NCBI GenBank assembly: GCA_963734575.1
Contig: CAVTHT010000016.1
Coordinates: 124,001 to 188,000 of the forward strand
DNA: 64,000 nt
Reading direction: 5' to 3'
Source of the DNA: CAIWHR01 sp963734575
GTDB lineage: Bacteria; Pseudomonadota; Gammaproteobacteria; Burkholderiales; Casimicrobiaceae
Part shown: positions 35,797 to 44,806 of the stretch, one piece after another
How positions within the stretch are numbered: the stretch's first letter is position 1
Layout of the letters: each line of letters begins with the position of its first letter
Notes under the pieces: model-generated
Told to the model about the DNA's origin: nothing
The model's input: the letters and a program-made list of their open reading frames with translations, nothing else
Databases searched by the model: none
Position numbers and translations under genes: made by a program

Positions 35797-37047
35797 TCAC
35801 GCCTTGACCGCCGTGAGATCGACCTCGACGCGGCAGCCCGGCACCAGCAGCCCGCTGACCTGCACTGTGGTCCGCGGCGGCGGAGCGGGAAAGAACTCCT
35901 TCCACACCTGGTCGAAATAATAGAAGTCGTTCAGGTCGGTCAGGAACACCTGCGACTTCACAACGTCCTGCAATCCCGCACCGGCCGCCTCGAACACGCG
36001 GCGCAGGTTCTCGAGCACGTAGCGCGTCTGCTTCTGGATGTCCGAGCCGTAGTAGGGGAACGCCGGGTCCTGCCGCGCTTCCGGTGCCACACCGGTGTCG
36101 TGTCGCGAAGCCAGCTGGCCGGCGGCATAGAGGGTGTTGCCCACCATCATGCCCTGGCAGTAATGCGCCATGGGGCTCGGTGCGTCGGCAGTGGCCACGA
36201 CCGAACGGGTGACGCGCTTGTGCACGGCGGTGAGATCGATTTCGATGCGGCAGCCGGGGACGAGCAGCGCGCCGACCTGCACCGTGGTCCGCGGCGGCGG
36301 CGACGGAAAAAACTCGCGCCAGACTTGATCGAAGTGGACGAAGTCGTCGAGCTGGGTGAGAAACACCTGCGCCTTGACGGTGTCGGCGAGCTCGCAGCCC
36401 GCAGCGCGGTACACGGCCTCGATGTTTTGCAGGACGTAGCGCGTCTGCCTCTGGATGTCAGACGCGTAGTAGGGGAACGCAGGGTCGTGGCGCGCTTCCG
36501 CGGGAACTCCGGTTCGATAGTCCGACGCGATCTGCCCCGCCGCATACAGCGTGTCGCCGGCGAGCACCCCCTGGCAGTAGTGCGCCATGGGCGTGGGCGT
36601 CGACGTCGAGGTGACGACGCGCCGTTCGACGCTCGGCAGCACGCCCGTGAGGTCGATCTCGACGCGGCATCCGGGCACCAGGAGGCCGCTGATCTGGACG
36701 GTGGTGCGGGGCGGCGGAGCGTGGAAGAATTCCTTCCACACCTGGTCGAAATAGTAGAAGTCGTTGAGGTCGGTGAGGAACACCTGCGACTTCACGACGT
36801 CGTTCAGCGACGCGCCTGCGGCTTCGAACACGCGGCGCAGATTCTGCAGGACATAGCGCGTCTGCTTCTGGATGTCGGACCCGTAGTAGGGAAACGCCGG
36901 GTCCTGTCGCGCCTCGGGCGCCACGCCCGTCCTGTAGTCGGACGCGATCTGCCCCGCGGCGTACACACTATCGCCGGCGAGCACGCCCTGGCAGTAGTGC
37001 GCCATCGGCGTGGGCGCGCCGGGGGTGGTGATCACTTCACGCTTCAT
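35797..37047 (-). CDS. triple-domain RidA/YjgF fusion protein
   Basis: Three complete RidA-type domains in one chain of 416 aa (about 1-136, 138-274, 277-416). Each has the block PMAHYCQGxxxGxxxYAAGQ, then DPAFPYY.SDIQ.QTRYVL, VK.QVFLT.L.DF and PPPRTTVQ.. LLVPGCRVEIDLT with the conserved Arg. RidA enzymes deaminate reactive enamines/imines; others in catabolic loci (RutC, AtzB-linked) hydrolyse N-C bonds in ring-opened products. Domains 1 and 3 are nearly the same and domain 2 is more diverged. RidA normally forms homotrimers of single domains, so this chain may fold as a built-in trimer. The ATG at 37047 (MKREVITTPGAPTPM) fits family starts. It sits between Liv1 and the amidohydrolase, in one operon. 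Confidence 0.93.
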   Translation of the reverse strand: MKREVITTPGAPTPMAHYCQGVLAGDSVYAAGQIASDYRTGVAPEARQDPAFPYYGSDIQKQTRYVLQNLRRVFEAAGASLNDVVKSQVFLTDLNDFYYFDQVWKEFFHAPPPRTTVQISGLLVPGCRVEIDLTGVLPSVERRVVTSTSTPTPMAHYCQGVLAGDTLYAAGQIASDYRTGVPAEARHDPAFPYYASDIQRQTRYVLQNIEAVYRAAGCELADTVKAQVFLTQLDDFVHFDQVWREFFPSPPPRTTVQVGALLVPGCRIEIDLTAVHKRVTRSVVATADAPSPMAHYCQGMMVGNTLYAAGQLASRHDTGVAPEARQDPAFPYYGSDIQKQTRYVLENLRRVFEAAGAGLQDVVKSQVFLTDLNDFYYFDQVWKEFFPAPPPRTTVQVSGLLVPGCRVEVDLTAVKA

Positions 37048-37132
37048 TGCGACTCCTGTGCGCCTGTTGGGATGAATCGCCCGGCAACACATCCATGCGG
37101 GATGTCGGACCGGCCGCGCGCGCGATGTCGGT

Positions 37133-37855
37133 TCAACCGCCGAGGTACGCGCGGTGCACTTCGGGATGGGCAACCAGCTCCTTGGCCGGCCCGGACAGCG
37201 TCACCCGGCCGGTTTCCAGGACGTACGCCCGATCGGCGAGGCGCAGCGCGAGCGATGCGTTCTGCTCCACCAAAAGCACCGTCGTGCCTTGATCACGAAT
37301 GTACGCGATCATCTTGCCGATGGTCTCCACCATCATCGGCGCGAGCCCCATCGACGGTTCGTCGAACAGCAGCAGCTTCGGACGCGACATCAGCGCGCGG
37401 CCGATCGCAACCATCTGCTGCTGACCGCCGGACAGGGTTCCGGCGAGTTGCTCGCGACGCTCGTCGAGCACGGGAAACGTCTCGAACACGCGGGCCATGT
37501 CTTGGCGCATGCCGTCGCGGTCGGAGAGCACGAAGGCGCCGAGCTCGAGGTGCTCGAGCACCGTCATTTGCGGCCAGACCTTGCGTTCCTCGGGACAATG
37601 CGCAATGCCCAGACGCACGATCCGGTCGGGATCGGCGCCCTCTATCGCCTCGCCGCGGAACAGGATCGTGCCGGTGGCCGGCGACAGCAGCCCCGAGATC
37701 GTCCGGAGCACGGTCGTCTTGCCCGCGCCATTCGCACCGATGAGGGCCACGAGCTCGCCCTCGTTGACGACAAGCGAGACGTCGTCGAGCACGCGAGTCA
37801 GGCCGCGGTGCAGCGTGACGTTATGGAGCGAGAGCATGGGCTGGCTGCTCGACAC
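37133..37855 (-). CDS. livF: branched-chain amino acid-type ABC transporter ATPase LivF (set 1)
   Basis: Cytoplasmic ATPase of a Liv-type importer. Walker A GANGAGKTTVLRT, signature LSGGQQQMVAIGRAL, Walker B LLLFDEPSMGLAP, with the LivF-type NASLALRLADRAYVLETG tail. 240 aa. It overlaps the end of livG by up to 35 nt; an ATG at 37837 (MLSLHNVTL) is the likelier start. Confidence 0.93.
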   Translation of the reverse strand: MSSSQPMLSLHNVTLHRGLTRVLDDVSLVVNEGELVALIGANGAGKTTVLRTISGLLSPATGTILFRGEAIEGADPDRIVRLGIAHCPEERKVWPQMTVLEHLELGAFVLSDRDGMRQDMARVFETFPVLDERREQLAGTLSGGQQQMVAIGRALMSRPKLLLFDEPSMGLAPMMVETIGKMIAYIRDQGTTVLLVEQNASLALRLADRAYVLETGRVTLSGPAKELVAHPEVHRAYLGG

Positions 37856-38555
37856 CGAGGTAGGCCTCGATGACCTGTGGATTGACGCGTACGTCGTCGG
37901 GTTTGCCCTCGGCGATCTTCTTGCCGTAATTGATGACCATGACGCGATCGGAGAGGTTCATGACGACGTGCATGTTGTGCTCGACCAGCACTATGGCAAG
38001 GCCGCGCGCACGCAACTCGTGGATCACGCGCATGATGTGTGCGCTCTCCTGCCGGTTCATGCCGGATGCGGGCTCGTCCAGCAGGAGCACCGTGGGGTGC
38101 GCCGCGAGTGCCTGCGCCACTTCCAGCAGCCGCTGGTCGCCGTAGGAAAGCTGGTGGGCCGGCAGTTCGGCCTTGGCCAGCAGGCCGACCGTCGTCAGTG
38201 CTTCGCGGGCGCTGGCCGTCGGATCGGCATCGCCACGCGCCAGCGCGCCAGCGGCCACACCGTCGAGCAGCGACAGGGTGCCGAACACTTCCGTCTTCTG
38301 GAACGTGCGTACCACCCCCAGCTGCGCGATGCGAAATGCGGGCAGCCGGGTGAGCGCTTCCCCGCGGAACACCACACTGCCCGCCGTCGGGCGCACGCGT
38401 CCGGTCATGACGTTGAACAGCGTGGTCTTGCCGGCTCCGTTGGGCCCGATCACGCTGAGGACTTCACCGGCGCCGACCGCGAGGTCCAGCTCGCTGAGCG
38501 CGGTCAGGCCGCCGAAGCGGACCGTGACGCCGCGACATTCAAGAAGGGGTGACAT
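37821..38555 (-). CDS. livG: Liv-type ABC transporter ATPase LivG (set 1)
   Basis: Second ATPase of the transporter. Walker A GPNGAGKTTLFNVMTG, signature QLSYGDQRLLEVAQAL, Walker B VLLLDEPASGMNRQES, switch His in VLVEHNMHVVMNL. 244 aa. Its start overlaps the end of livM by 17 nt, which suggests coupled translation. Confidence 0.94.
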   Translation of the reverse strand: MSPLLECRGVTVRFGGLTALSELDLAVGAGEVLSVIGPNGAGKTTLFNVMTGRVRPTAGSVVFRGEALTRLPAFRIAQLGVVRTFQKTEVFGTLSLLDGVAAGALARGDADPTASAREALTTVGLLAKAELPAHQLSYGDQRLLEVAQALAAHPTVLLLDEPASGMNRQESAHIMRVIHELRARGLAIVLVEHNMHVVMNLSDRVMVINYGKKIAEGKPDDVRVNPQVIEAYLGVEQPAHALAP

Positions 38556-39513
38556 GCCGTGTGCGCCAACGCTGCGGCAGCAGATGCTCCACCAGCGGGA
38601 AGATGATGCCGCGCGGCATGAACAGCGTGGCGACGATGAGGATCGTGGCGAAGATGATCATGCGCCAGTGGGATGCCTCGCGCAGGAGCTCGGGCAGGAA
38701 CGTGAAGACCACCGCACCCAGCGCGGGACCGGTCAGCGTCCCCTTGCCGCCGAGGATCACCATGATGAGCATGATGGTGACGTAGGAGAAGTTGAACAGG
38801 TCGGGGCTGACGAAGCCGACGTAATGGGCGTACAGGCTGCCCGCCGTGCCGGCCAGGGCGGCGCCCGCGACGAAGGCGATCATGCAGTAGCGGAAGGCCG
38901 AGATGCCGAGCGACTCCGCCAGCACCTCGTTCTCCCGCACCAGGACGAAGGCACGGCCGACCGATGAGCGCACCATCGCGCGGCACGCCACGTAAGCGAG
39001 CACCGCGGCCACGAGGACCACGTAATAGAAGCGTTCCTTGGACGAGATGTCGACCGCGCCGAGGCCCGGCAGGTACAGCCTGGGAATCGCCAGGCCCGGC
39101 AGGCCCATGAAGCCGCGCGTCACATCCACCCAGTTGGTTGCGGCAAGCCGCATGATCTCCGAGAACGCCACGGTGATGATGATGAAGCGATGCCCGCGCA
39201 CGCGCAGGATCACCCAGCCGAGCGCGAACGCAGTCCCTGCAGTGATGAGCGCCGCCGCGGGCAATCCCAGCCACATCGACCATTTGAGGTGCACGAACAG
39301 CAGTGCCGACGTGTAGGCGCCCAGCGCGAAGAACGCAGCATGCGCGAGTGATAGCTGGCCCACGTAGCCGACCATGAGATCGAGACTGACGGCGACGATC
39401 ACGAAGATGCCGGCGACGATCAGCAGGTGCAGGTAATACTGGTCGGTCAGGACCAGCGGCACGGCGAGCAACGCGATCGCCAGGGCGGCTATCGGCAACG
39501 ACGGGCGGAGCAT
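38539..39513 (-). CDS. livM: Liv-type ABC transporter permease LivM (set 1)
   Basis: Inner-membrane permease with about 9-10 hydrophobic segments. Family blocks: LDLMVGYVGQLSLAHAAFFA, GAYTSALLFVHLKWSMWLGL, SSVGRAFVLVRENEVLAESL and MLIMVILGGKGTLTGPALGA. The ATG at 39513 follows the livH stop by 1 nt; a longer upstream frame would overlap livH by 55 nt and is less likely. 325 aa. Confidence 0.93.
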   Translation of the reverse strand: MLRPSLPIAALAIALLAVPLVLTDQYYLHLLIVAGIFVIVAVSLDLMVGYVGQLSLAHAAFFALGAYTSALLFVHLKWSMWLGLPAAALITAGTAFALGWVILRVRGHRFIIITVAFSEIMRLAATNWVDVTRGFMGLPGLAIPRLYLPGLGAVDISSKERFYYVVLVAAVLAYVACRAMVRSSVGRAFVLVRENEVLAESLGISAFRYCMIAFVAGAALAGTAGSLYAHYVGFVSPDLFNFSYVTIMLIMVILGGKGTLTGPALGAVVFTFLPELLREASHWRMIIFATILIVATLFMPRGIIFPLVEHLLPQRWRTRHVTPS

Positions 39514-39514
39514 C

Positions 39515-40387
39515 TCACGCACGTTTGAAGAGGCCATCCGGTCGGAACAGCAGCACCAGGATGACGGCAAAGAAACCGATGGCGTCCTTCCAGCCCGTCG
39601 ACATGTAGCCGGCGCCGAGAGCCTCGGCGAGCCCGAGCAGCAACCCGCCGACGATGGCGCCGAAGAAGCTGCCCATGCCGCCGAGGATCACCACGACGAA
39701 GGCCTTCAGCGTCACCACGCCACCCATCGTGGGCTCCACCGGAATGAACCCGCCGAGCACGGCGCCCGCCGCCGCCGCGAGCGCGGCACCGAAGGTGAAG
39801 GTGTACATGTAGACACGATCGATGCGGATGCCGACCAGCGCGGAGGCTTCTTTGTTCTGGAAGGTCGCGCGCATGGCCTTGCCCATGCGGGTACGGTGGA
39901 TGACGACGTGGCCAAGCACGATGAGTGCCGCCGTCACCGCCATCGAGAACAGATACAGAGGCGTCGTGTAGATGCCGAAAAGGCTCAGCGGCTTGGACGG
40001 AAACGGCGTCGGAATGGACTGCGGCTGCGGCCCCCACAGCAGCAGGGCGACGTTCTCGAGCAGGATCGACAGCCCGATGGTCACCAGCGTGGTCGTCATC
40101 GTCGGTGCGTCGCGCAGGCGCCGGAAGATCGCGTGTTGCAGCACCACGGCCAGCGCGACGACCAGCATCACGGCAACCGGCAAGGCGACGAAATAGTTGA
40201 CCCCCATCAGGCTGACGAGGTAGTACGCCAGGAAGCCGCCCAGCATGTAGAACTCGCCATGGGCGAAGTTCGCGATGTTCATCACGCCGAATATCATCGT
40301 GAGGCCCATCGCGATCAACGCGTAGGCGCAGCCGATCAGTACCCCGTTCAGCAGATGCTGGCCGAGGATGGCCATTGCAACCGACAC
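39515..40387 (-). CDS. livH: Liv-type ABC transporter permease LivH (set 1)
   Basis: Second permease, 290 aa with about 8 spans. Blocks: NGVLIGCAYALIAMGLTMIF, GVMNIANFAHGEFYMLGGFL, GKAMRATFQNKEASALVGI (EAA-like loop) and VVILGGMGSFFGAIVGGLLL. It lies 4 bp after the binding-protein gene in the operon. Confidence 0.94.
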   Translation of the reverse strand: MSVAMAILGQHLLNGVLIGCAYALIAMGLTMIFGVMNIANFAHGEFYMLGGFLAYYLVSLMGVNYFVALPVAVMLVVALAVVLQHAIFRRLRDAPTMTTTLVTIGLSILLENVALLLWGPQPQSIPTPFPSKPLSLFGIYTTPLYLFSMAVTAALIVLGHVVIHRTRMGKAMRATFQNKEASALVGIRIDRVYMYTFTFGAALAAAAGAVLGGFIPVEPTMGGVVTLKAFVVVILGGMGSFFGAIVGGLLLGLAEALGAGYMSTGWKDAIGFFAVILVLLFRPDGLFKRA

Positions 40388-40391
40388 CGGA

Positions 40392-41525
40392 TTACGGCTT
40401 CGCGATCTTGGCAGTCATCACCACCTGCGGGACGCCGCTCCTGACCTGCGCGGCGTAAACCGTCTGGCCGTAGGCCTGGTTCTTCTCGTCGAACTTGATG
40501 TTGCCGACCAGGCCGTTGTAGTCGGTCTGCTGCAACGCGGCGCGGATCTTCTCCGGATCGGCGGCGCCCGCACGGCGAATCGCATCGACCACGATGTTGA
40601 TAGCGTTGTGTGCCGCGCCGGCGAACTTGCTCGGGTTGTCGTTCAGCTTGGCGCGGAACTGCTTCACGAAGGCATCGTTGATCGGGTTCTGGATGGTGTA
40701 CACGTACTCCACCAGCCCGTAGACGCCCTCCGCGGCGGGTCCGGCGAGTTTCAGGTAGCTGTCGCTCGTCCATGAGCCTTCGCCGATGAGCGGAACGGTG
40801 ACCCCGAGCTCGCGGATCTGCTTGCTCAGTGCCGCCGCCTGCTGCGTGTTCGCCGCCAGAATGATCGCGTCGGGGTTGGAACCCTTGAGCTTGGTGATCT
40901 GCGACAGGAACTGCAGGTCACTCTGCTGGAAGAACTCGGTGCCGACGATCTGGCCGCCCGAGCGCTCGATCGACTTGGGGTAGGAGGCCACCATGGACCG
41001 GCCCCAGTCGTCGTTGAGGACGAGGAAGGCGAAACGCTTGGCCTTGACCGTTCCCGGTAGCTCGGCGCCGAACGCGTTGCCAAGCATCGGAGTAGTCGCC
41101 ACGGCACGGAAGAAATACGGATTGCCCTGCTCGGTGAGCTGGGCAGCCGTCGAGATGCCCGTGATGTGGGGCACCTTGTACTTCTTCGACACTTCCATCA
41201 TCGCGGCCGTGGATGTGCTGCAGAATGCGCCGAGCAGCGCGACCACCTTGTCGCGCACGACGAGCTTCTCCGCGGCGTTGACGGACTGCGCGGGATTGCA
41301 CGCGCCGTCCTCGACGATGAGCTCGATCGGCTTGCCGAGAACACCCCCCTTGGCGTTCAGGTCCTCGACGATCATCTTCACGGTACCGACGTAGATGTTG
41401 CCATCGTAGGCGACCGGTCCGGTGAGCGGTTGCACGACACCGATGCGAACGGTTTGCTGCGCGCCCGCAAGGGGCACGAGCGTGAAGCTGAAGAGTGCTG
41501 CGAGTAGGAGTTTCAGCGCTTGCAT
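40392..41525 (-). CDS. livK: Liv-type periplasmic substrate-binding protein (set 1)
   Basis: Type I periplasmic receptor, 377 aa, first gene of the minus-strand operon. Signal peptide MQALKLLLAALFSFTLVPLA, cleaved after AGA. Mature blocks: VRIGVVQPLTGPVAYDG, VEDGACNPAQSVNAAEKLV, VALLGAFCSTSTAAMMEV, HITGISTAAQLTEQGNPYFF and LVGNIKFDEKNQAYGQTV. This group of Liv receptors often binds amides or N-heterocycles rather than amino acids, which fits the hydrolases around it; that is inference. GGGGA precedes the ATG. Confidence 0.92.
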   Translation of the reverse strand: MQALKLLLAALFSFTLVPLAGAQQTVRIGVVQPLTGPVAYDGNIYVGTVKMIVEDLNAKGGVLGKPIELIVEDGACNPAQSVNAAEKLVVRDKVVALLGAFCSTSTAAMMEVSKKYKVPHITGISTAAQLTEQGNPYFFRAVATTPMLGNAFGAELPGTVKAKRFAFLVLNDDWGRSMVASYPKSIERSGGQIVGTEFFQQSDLQFLSQITKLKGSNPDAIILAANTQQAAALSKQIRELGVTVPLIGEGSWTSDSYLKLAGPAAEGVYGLVEYVYTIQNPINDAFVKQFRAKLNDNPSKFAGAAHNAINIVVDAIRRAGAADPEKIRAALQQTDYNGLVGNIKFDEKNQAYGQTVYAAQVRSGVPQVVMTAKIAKP

Positions 41526-41706
41526 GGTGATCCCCGTGAGTGATTGGCGAGGCAGTGTGACGTTGTATTAGGTCCCAGAACGGCGAGGGGTGTCAACGAC
41601 GTCGTCCACCGCCAGCACCACGTGGAACGTGTGCACCAGCGTTGCGCGTCATCGCCGCTGCGGGCCACTGCCAGAAGGCCCGATCGGCCATTGCGATGCG
41701 GCATGA

Positions 41707-41731
41707 TATACGAGACCATGCGGATCGTATA
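41707..41731. promoter_or_regulatory. palindromic operator candidate between Liv1 and the deaminase gene
   Basis: TATACGA (41707-41713) and TCGTATA (41725-41731) form a perfect inverted repeat with 11 bp between. It lies in the 226-bp divergent region, 20 bp before the deaminase ATG. The GTATA core resembles the palindrome beside the GntR gene at 43.9 kb, so that GntR may bind here. Confidence 0.55.
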
Positions 41732-41751
41732 ACGCTTCCGCACCTCCTGCC

Positions 41752-43191
41752 ATGCCCCGTCTCCTGCTCCGCCACGCCGACCAGATCCATACCTGCGACG
41801 ACGCCCGCACGGTGATTCGCGACGGGTTCGTGCTGGTCGAAGGCGATCGTGTGGCGGCCGTCGGGCCGGAACCGGCGCCGTCGTTGCCGGTCGACCAGGA
41901 GATCTCCGTCGCGGGATGCCTGGTGACGCCGGGTCTGGTCAACATCCATCACCACCTGTACCAGAGCCTGACCCGCGCCGTAGCAAGCGCATCGCGCGCC
42001 AGTATCCTGGACTGGCTGTACGCGTTGTATCCGGTGTGGGCCGAGATCGATGCCGACGCCTTCTACTGGTCGGCGCTCGCGACGAGCTGCGAGCTGCTCG
42101 CATCGGGCTGCACTACCAACGCCGATTTCGCCTACCTCATGCCGGAGATAGACGGGGAGATGGCCGCCGAGGAGATCCGCGGGGTGCGCGACGCGGGCAT
42201 GCGCTTCGTCCTGGTGCGCGGCGGGATGCTGACGATGGAGGCCGATCTCGAGATTCGGCTGCGACCCCTGATGGGATCGCGACTCGACCGTCTGCTTGAT
42301 CGCGAGGACGCGCTCTTCGGCAAGCTCGAGGCGACGATCCGCCGCTTCCATGACACCGCGGAAGGGGCCATGTTGCAGGTGGCGATCGGCCCGACCACCG
42401 TGACCTACAGCCAACCCGGGTTCATGCGACGCTTTGCCGCCCTGGCGCAGGCAAGCCATTGCGGGCTGCACGTGCATTTCGACCCGCGCCCCGACGAGCG
42501 CGCGTGCATGCAGGCAGGTGGTGGCCGCCCGATCGACCTCCTGCGCCACGCGGGCTGGCTGGGCGAGCGGACCTGGCTCGCCCACGCCACGCTGCTCGAC
42601 GACTACGACATGGACGCGATTGCCGACGCCGGCGTGAGCCTCGCGCATTGTCCGCGGTGCATCGTCCGGCTGGGCAAGAAGGTCGCCCGGGTCGGTCACT
42701 GGCGGGCGCACGGGATCAATGTCGGCATCGGCGTCGATGGTGCGGCCAGCAGCGACATGAGCAACATGCTGAACGAGATGCGCCTCGCGCTGGTACTGCA
42801 CCGCGTGGGCGGGTACGAGGACAGCGAAGCGGCCGACCGATGGCTCTCGCCCGAGGATGTGCTGTGGATGGCTACGCGCGGCGGTGCGCGCGCGCTCGGC
42901 CGCGACGACATCGGTCAACTCGTGCCGGGCAAAATGGCCGACATCGCGGCGTTCCCGTTGCGCCGGCTGTCGCTCGCTGGCGCGGTCGCCGATCCGCTCG
43001 GCGCACTGCTCCTCGCCGGGAGCGATCCCTATGCCGCCCTGACGATCGTGAACGGCCGCATCCGCGTGCGTGACGGTCACATGGTCGACGTGGACGAGAT
43101 GCATGCGCTCGACGGCGCCAATGCGGCCGCGCTCCGGCTGCTCAGCGCTGCACAACGCAGGACGGGCATCGACTTCCGCCGCCAGGCGTAG
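41752..43191 (+). CDS. 8-oxoguanine deaminase-like amidohydrolase
   Basis: Zinc-dependent deaminase of the AtzB/TrzN/8-oxoguanine deaminase group, 479 aa. Metal and active-site blocks: GLVNIHHHLYQSLTRAV (H66, H68), CGLHVHFDPRPDE (HxHF), TWLAHATLLDDYDMD (His) and INVGIGVDGAASSDMSNML (Asp). The helix ASILDWLYALYPVWAEIDAD and the ring-contact block LAHCPRCIVRLGKKVA are typical of 8-oxoguanine deaminase. AtzB-like aminohydrolases of s-triazines are close relatives and cannot be excluded. It is transcribed away from the Liv1 operon and ends 6 bp before the convergent GntR gene. Confidence 0.88.
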   Translation: MPRLLLRHADQIHTCDDARTVIRDGFVLVEGDRVAAVGPEPAPSLPVDQEISVAGCLVTPGLVNIHHHLYQSLTRAVASASRASILDWLYALYPVWAEIDADAFYWSALATSCELLASGCTTNADFAYLMPEIDGEMAAEEIRGVRDAGMRFVLVRGGMLTMEADLEIRLRPLMGSRLDRLLDREDALFGKLEATIRRFHDTAEGAMLQVAIGPTTVTYSQPGFMRRFAALAQASHCGLHVHFDPRPDERACMQAGGGRPIDLLRHAGWLGERTWLAHATLLDDYDMDAIADAGVSLAHCPRCIVRLGKKVARVGHWRAHGINVGIGVDGAASSDMSNMLNEMRLALVLHRVGGYEDSEAADRWLSPEDVLWMATRGGARALGRDDIGQLVPGKMADIAAFPLRRLSLAGAVADPLGALLLAGSDPYAALTIVNGRIRVRDGHMVDVDEMHALDGANAAALRLLSAAQRRTGIDFRRQA

Positions 43192-43197
43192 GCAATG

Positions 43198-43914
43198 CTA
43201 TTGCGGACTGGCCTTCTGCATCGCGCGCGCCATCGACACCACGTCGTCGCGCAGCGTATCGAGATGGCGGCGCATCTGCTGTCCGGCCGCCGCCTCGTCC
43301 ATGGCGAGGATGGCATGCATGATGCGGTCATGCTCGGCCATGGTCACCGACATGAGCCCGGGATGAAAGGTGGCTTCGCGGCGATACGCTTCCAGCCTGT
43401 TGCCGAGCTGGATCGTCTGGGCCGAAAGGTAGCCGTTGTGGCTGGCTTCATAGATGCAGGCGTGGAAGCGGGCGTTGGCGGCGTAGAACGCTTCGGGATC
43501 GTTCTTGCGCGCCGCCTTGGCGCATGCCTCGTGGGCGGAAGCGAGCAGGCGCCGATCCTCCGCCGTGTGCCGCCGCGCGGCGAGGGCTGCGCAGGCCGCT
43601 TCGAGGAAAGCCATGGCCTCGAACCTTTCGGCGAGCTCGACGACGGTGAGGGTGGCGACGAACGCACCAGCGTGGGCGCGAAGCTCGATCAACCCCTGCG
43701 AGGCGAGATGCTGAAGCGCTTCGCGCACCGGCGTGCGTGAAGCGCCGTGGCGTGCCGCGAGAGCGCTCTCGTCGAGCTTGGTGCCTGGCACCAGCTTCCC
43801 GGAGACGATGGCGCGCTCGACCGCCTGGCGGATGCGGTCCGTTCGCGTGAGCGCGCCGGGGCGCTTCTTCGCGACGGTCGCGCCGTCTTGCGGCGTGTCG
43901 TTCCTGATACGCAT
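43198..43914 (-). CDS. GntR family regulator, FCD subfamily
   Basis: Winged-helix regulator, 238 aa, probably controlling the divergent SDR operon and the deaminase/Liv1 genes. DNA-binding part: TRTDRIRQAVERAIVSGKLV, LDESALAARHGASRTPVREA, LQHLASQGLIELRAHAGAFV. FCD part: AANARFHACIYEASHNGYLS, MAEHDRIMHAIL and AGQQMRRHLDTL with the usual Asp/His positions. The ATG at 43914 is preferred because GAGG lies 7 nt upstream; one at 43944 lacks a site. A TTGTAT...ATACAA palindrome lies just upstream. Confidence 0.9.
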   Translation of the reverse strand: MRIRNDTPQDGATVAKKRPGALTRTDRIRQAVERAIVSGKLVPGTKLDESALAARHGASRTPVREALQHLASQGLIELRAHAGAFVATLTVVELAERFEAMAFLEAACAALAARRHTAEDRRLLASAHEACAKAARKNDPEAFYAANARFHACIYEASHNGYLSAQTIQLGNRLEAYRREATFHPGLMSVTMAEHDRIMHAILAMDEAAAGQQMRRHLDTLRDDVVSMARAMQKASPQ

Positions 43915-43951
43915 TCCGTAGCCTCGAACGAGCGTCGTTGACATGAGTAAA

Positions 43952-43982
43952 TTGTATGCGACACAATCAGTCGTGTATACAA
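43952..43982. promoter_or_regulatory. GntR operator candidate (TTGTAT...ATACAA)
   Basis: TTGTATGCGACAC at the left and GTGTATACAA at the right form an inverted repeat (TTGTAT 43952-43957, ATACAA 43977-43982) in the short gap between the divergent GntR and SDR genes. This is the typical FCD/GntR operator form. It should set both autoregulation and SDR operon control. Confidence 0.65.
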
Positions 43983-44001
43983 CGCTGGAAACGGAACGCG
44001 C

Positions 44002-44806
44002 GTGGATCTGCATCTGAGCGGCAAGTCGGTATTGATCACGGGAGCATCGAAAGGCATCGGCCTCGCTGCCGCCGAGGCGTTCGCGGCGGAAGGCTGCAAC
44101 CTTCACCTCGCCGCCCGATCCGGCGACATTCTTGCCCAGCAGCGCGACGCGCTCATGCACGCGCATGGCATTACCGTGAACGTGTACGCGATGGATCTCG
44201 GCCGCACCGAGAACGTGACGGCGCTCGGGAAGCACTGCGACGACGTCGACATTCTGTTTAACAACGCGGGCGACATCCCGGGCGGCCCCATCGAGATGCT
44301 CACCGATGCCGACTGGCGGCGCGGCTTTGACCTCAAGGTATTCGGCTACATCAACTCTCACCCGCGAAATCTACACGCGCATGAAGAAGCGCGGCTCCGG
44401 CGTAATCATCAATGACATCGGCAACTCGGGCGAGAACTGGGACTACAACTACGTCGCCGGTAGCACCGGGAACGCGGCAGTCATGTCCTTCACCAAGGCA
44501 GTCGGCGGCGTCAGCCTCGACTACGGCGTGCGCGTCGTCGGTGTAAATCCCGGGCCCATCGCGACCAATCGTATGACACGCATGATGAAGTTGCGCGCGC
44601 GGGAAAACCTCGGCGACGAGAATCGCTGGCAGGAATACCTGAAGGATTATCCCGGCGGCCGCATGGGGACGGACCAGGAAGTCGCCGATCTGGTGACCTT
44701 TCTGGCCTCTCCGCTTGCGGGTTACATTACCGGCACCATCGTCACCATCGACGGCGGCATCGCCGGCTATGGCTCGATCATCAAGCCACGCCCGAAAAAG
44801 CAGTGA
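44002..44806 (+). CDS. short-chain dehydrogenase/reductase (one frameshift)
   Basis: SDR of about 268 aa. N-terminal part: LSGKSVLITGASKGIGLAAA, LHLAARSGD, VDILFNNAGDIPGGPIEML. One extra T near 44352 shifts the frame; the other frame continues LTREIYTRMKKRGSGVIIND, IGNSGENWDYNYVAGSTGNA, VVGVNPGPIATNRM and YITGTIVTIDGGIAGYG. The usual YxxxK is replaced by a region reading NYVAGSTGN, so the catalytic Tyr is unclear. The start is the GTG/ATG region at 44002 (MDLHLSGK). It is first in the plus-strand operon and its stop overlaps the aminotransferase start. Confidence 0.82.

Noticed and set aside
35797..37047. CRISPR-like or assembly repeat in the RidA gene
   Set aside because: The repeats are 400-bp protein domains with different third codon positions and a diverged middle copy, so they are old gene-internal duplications rather than an array.
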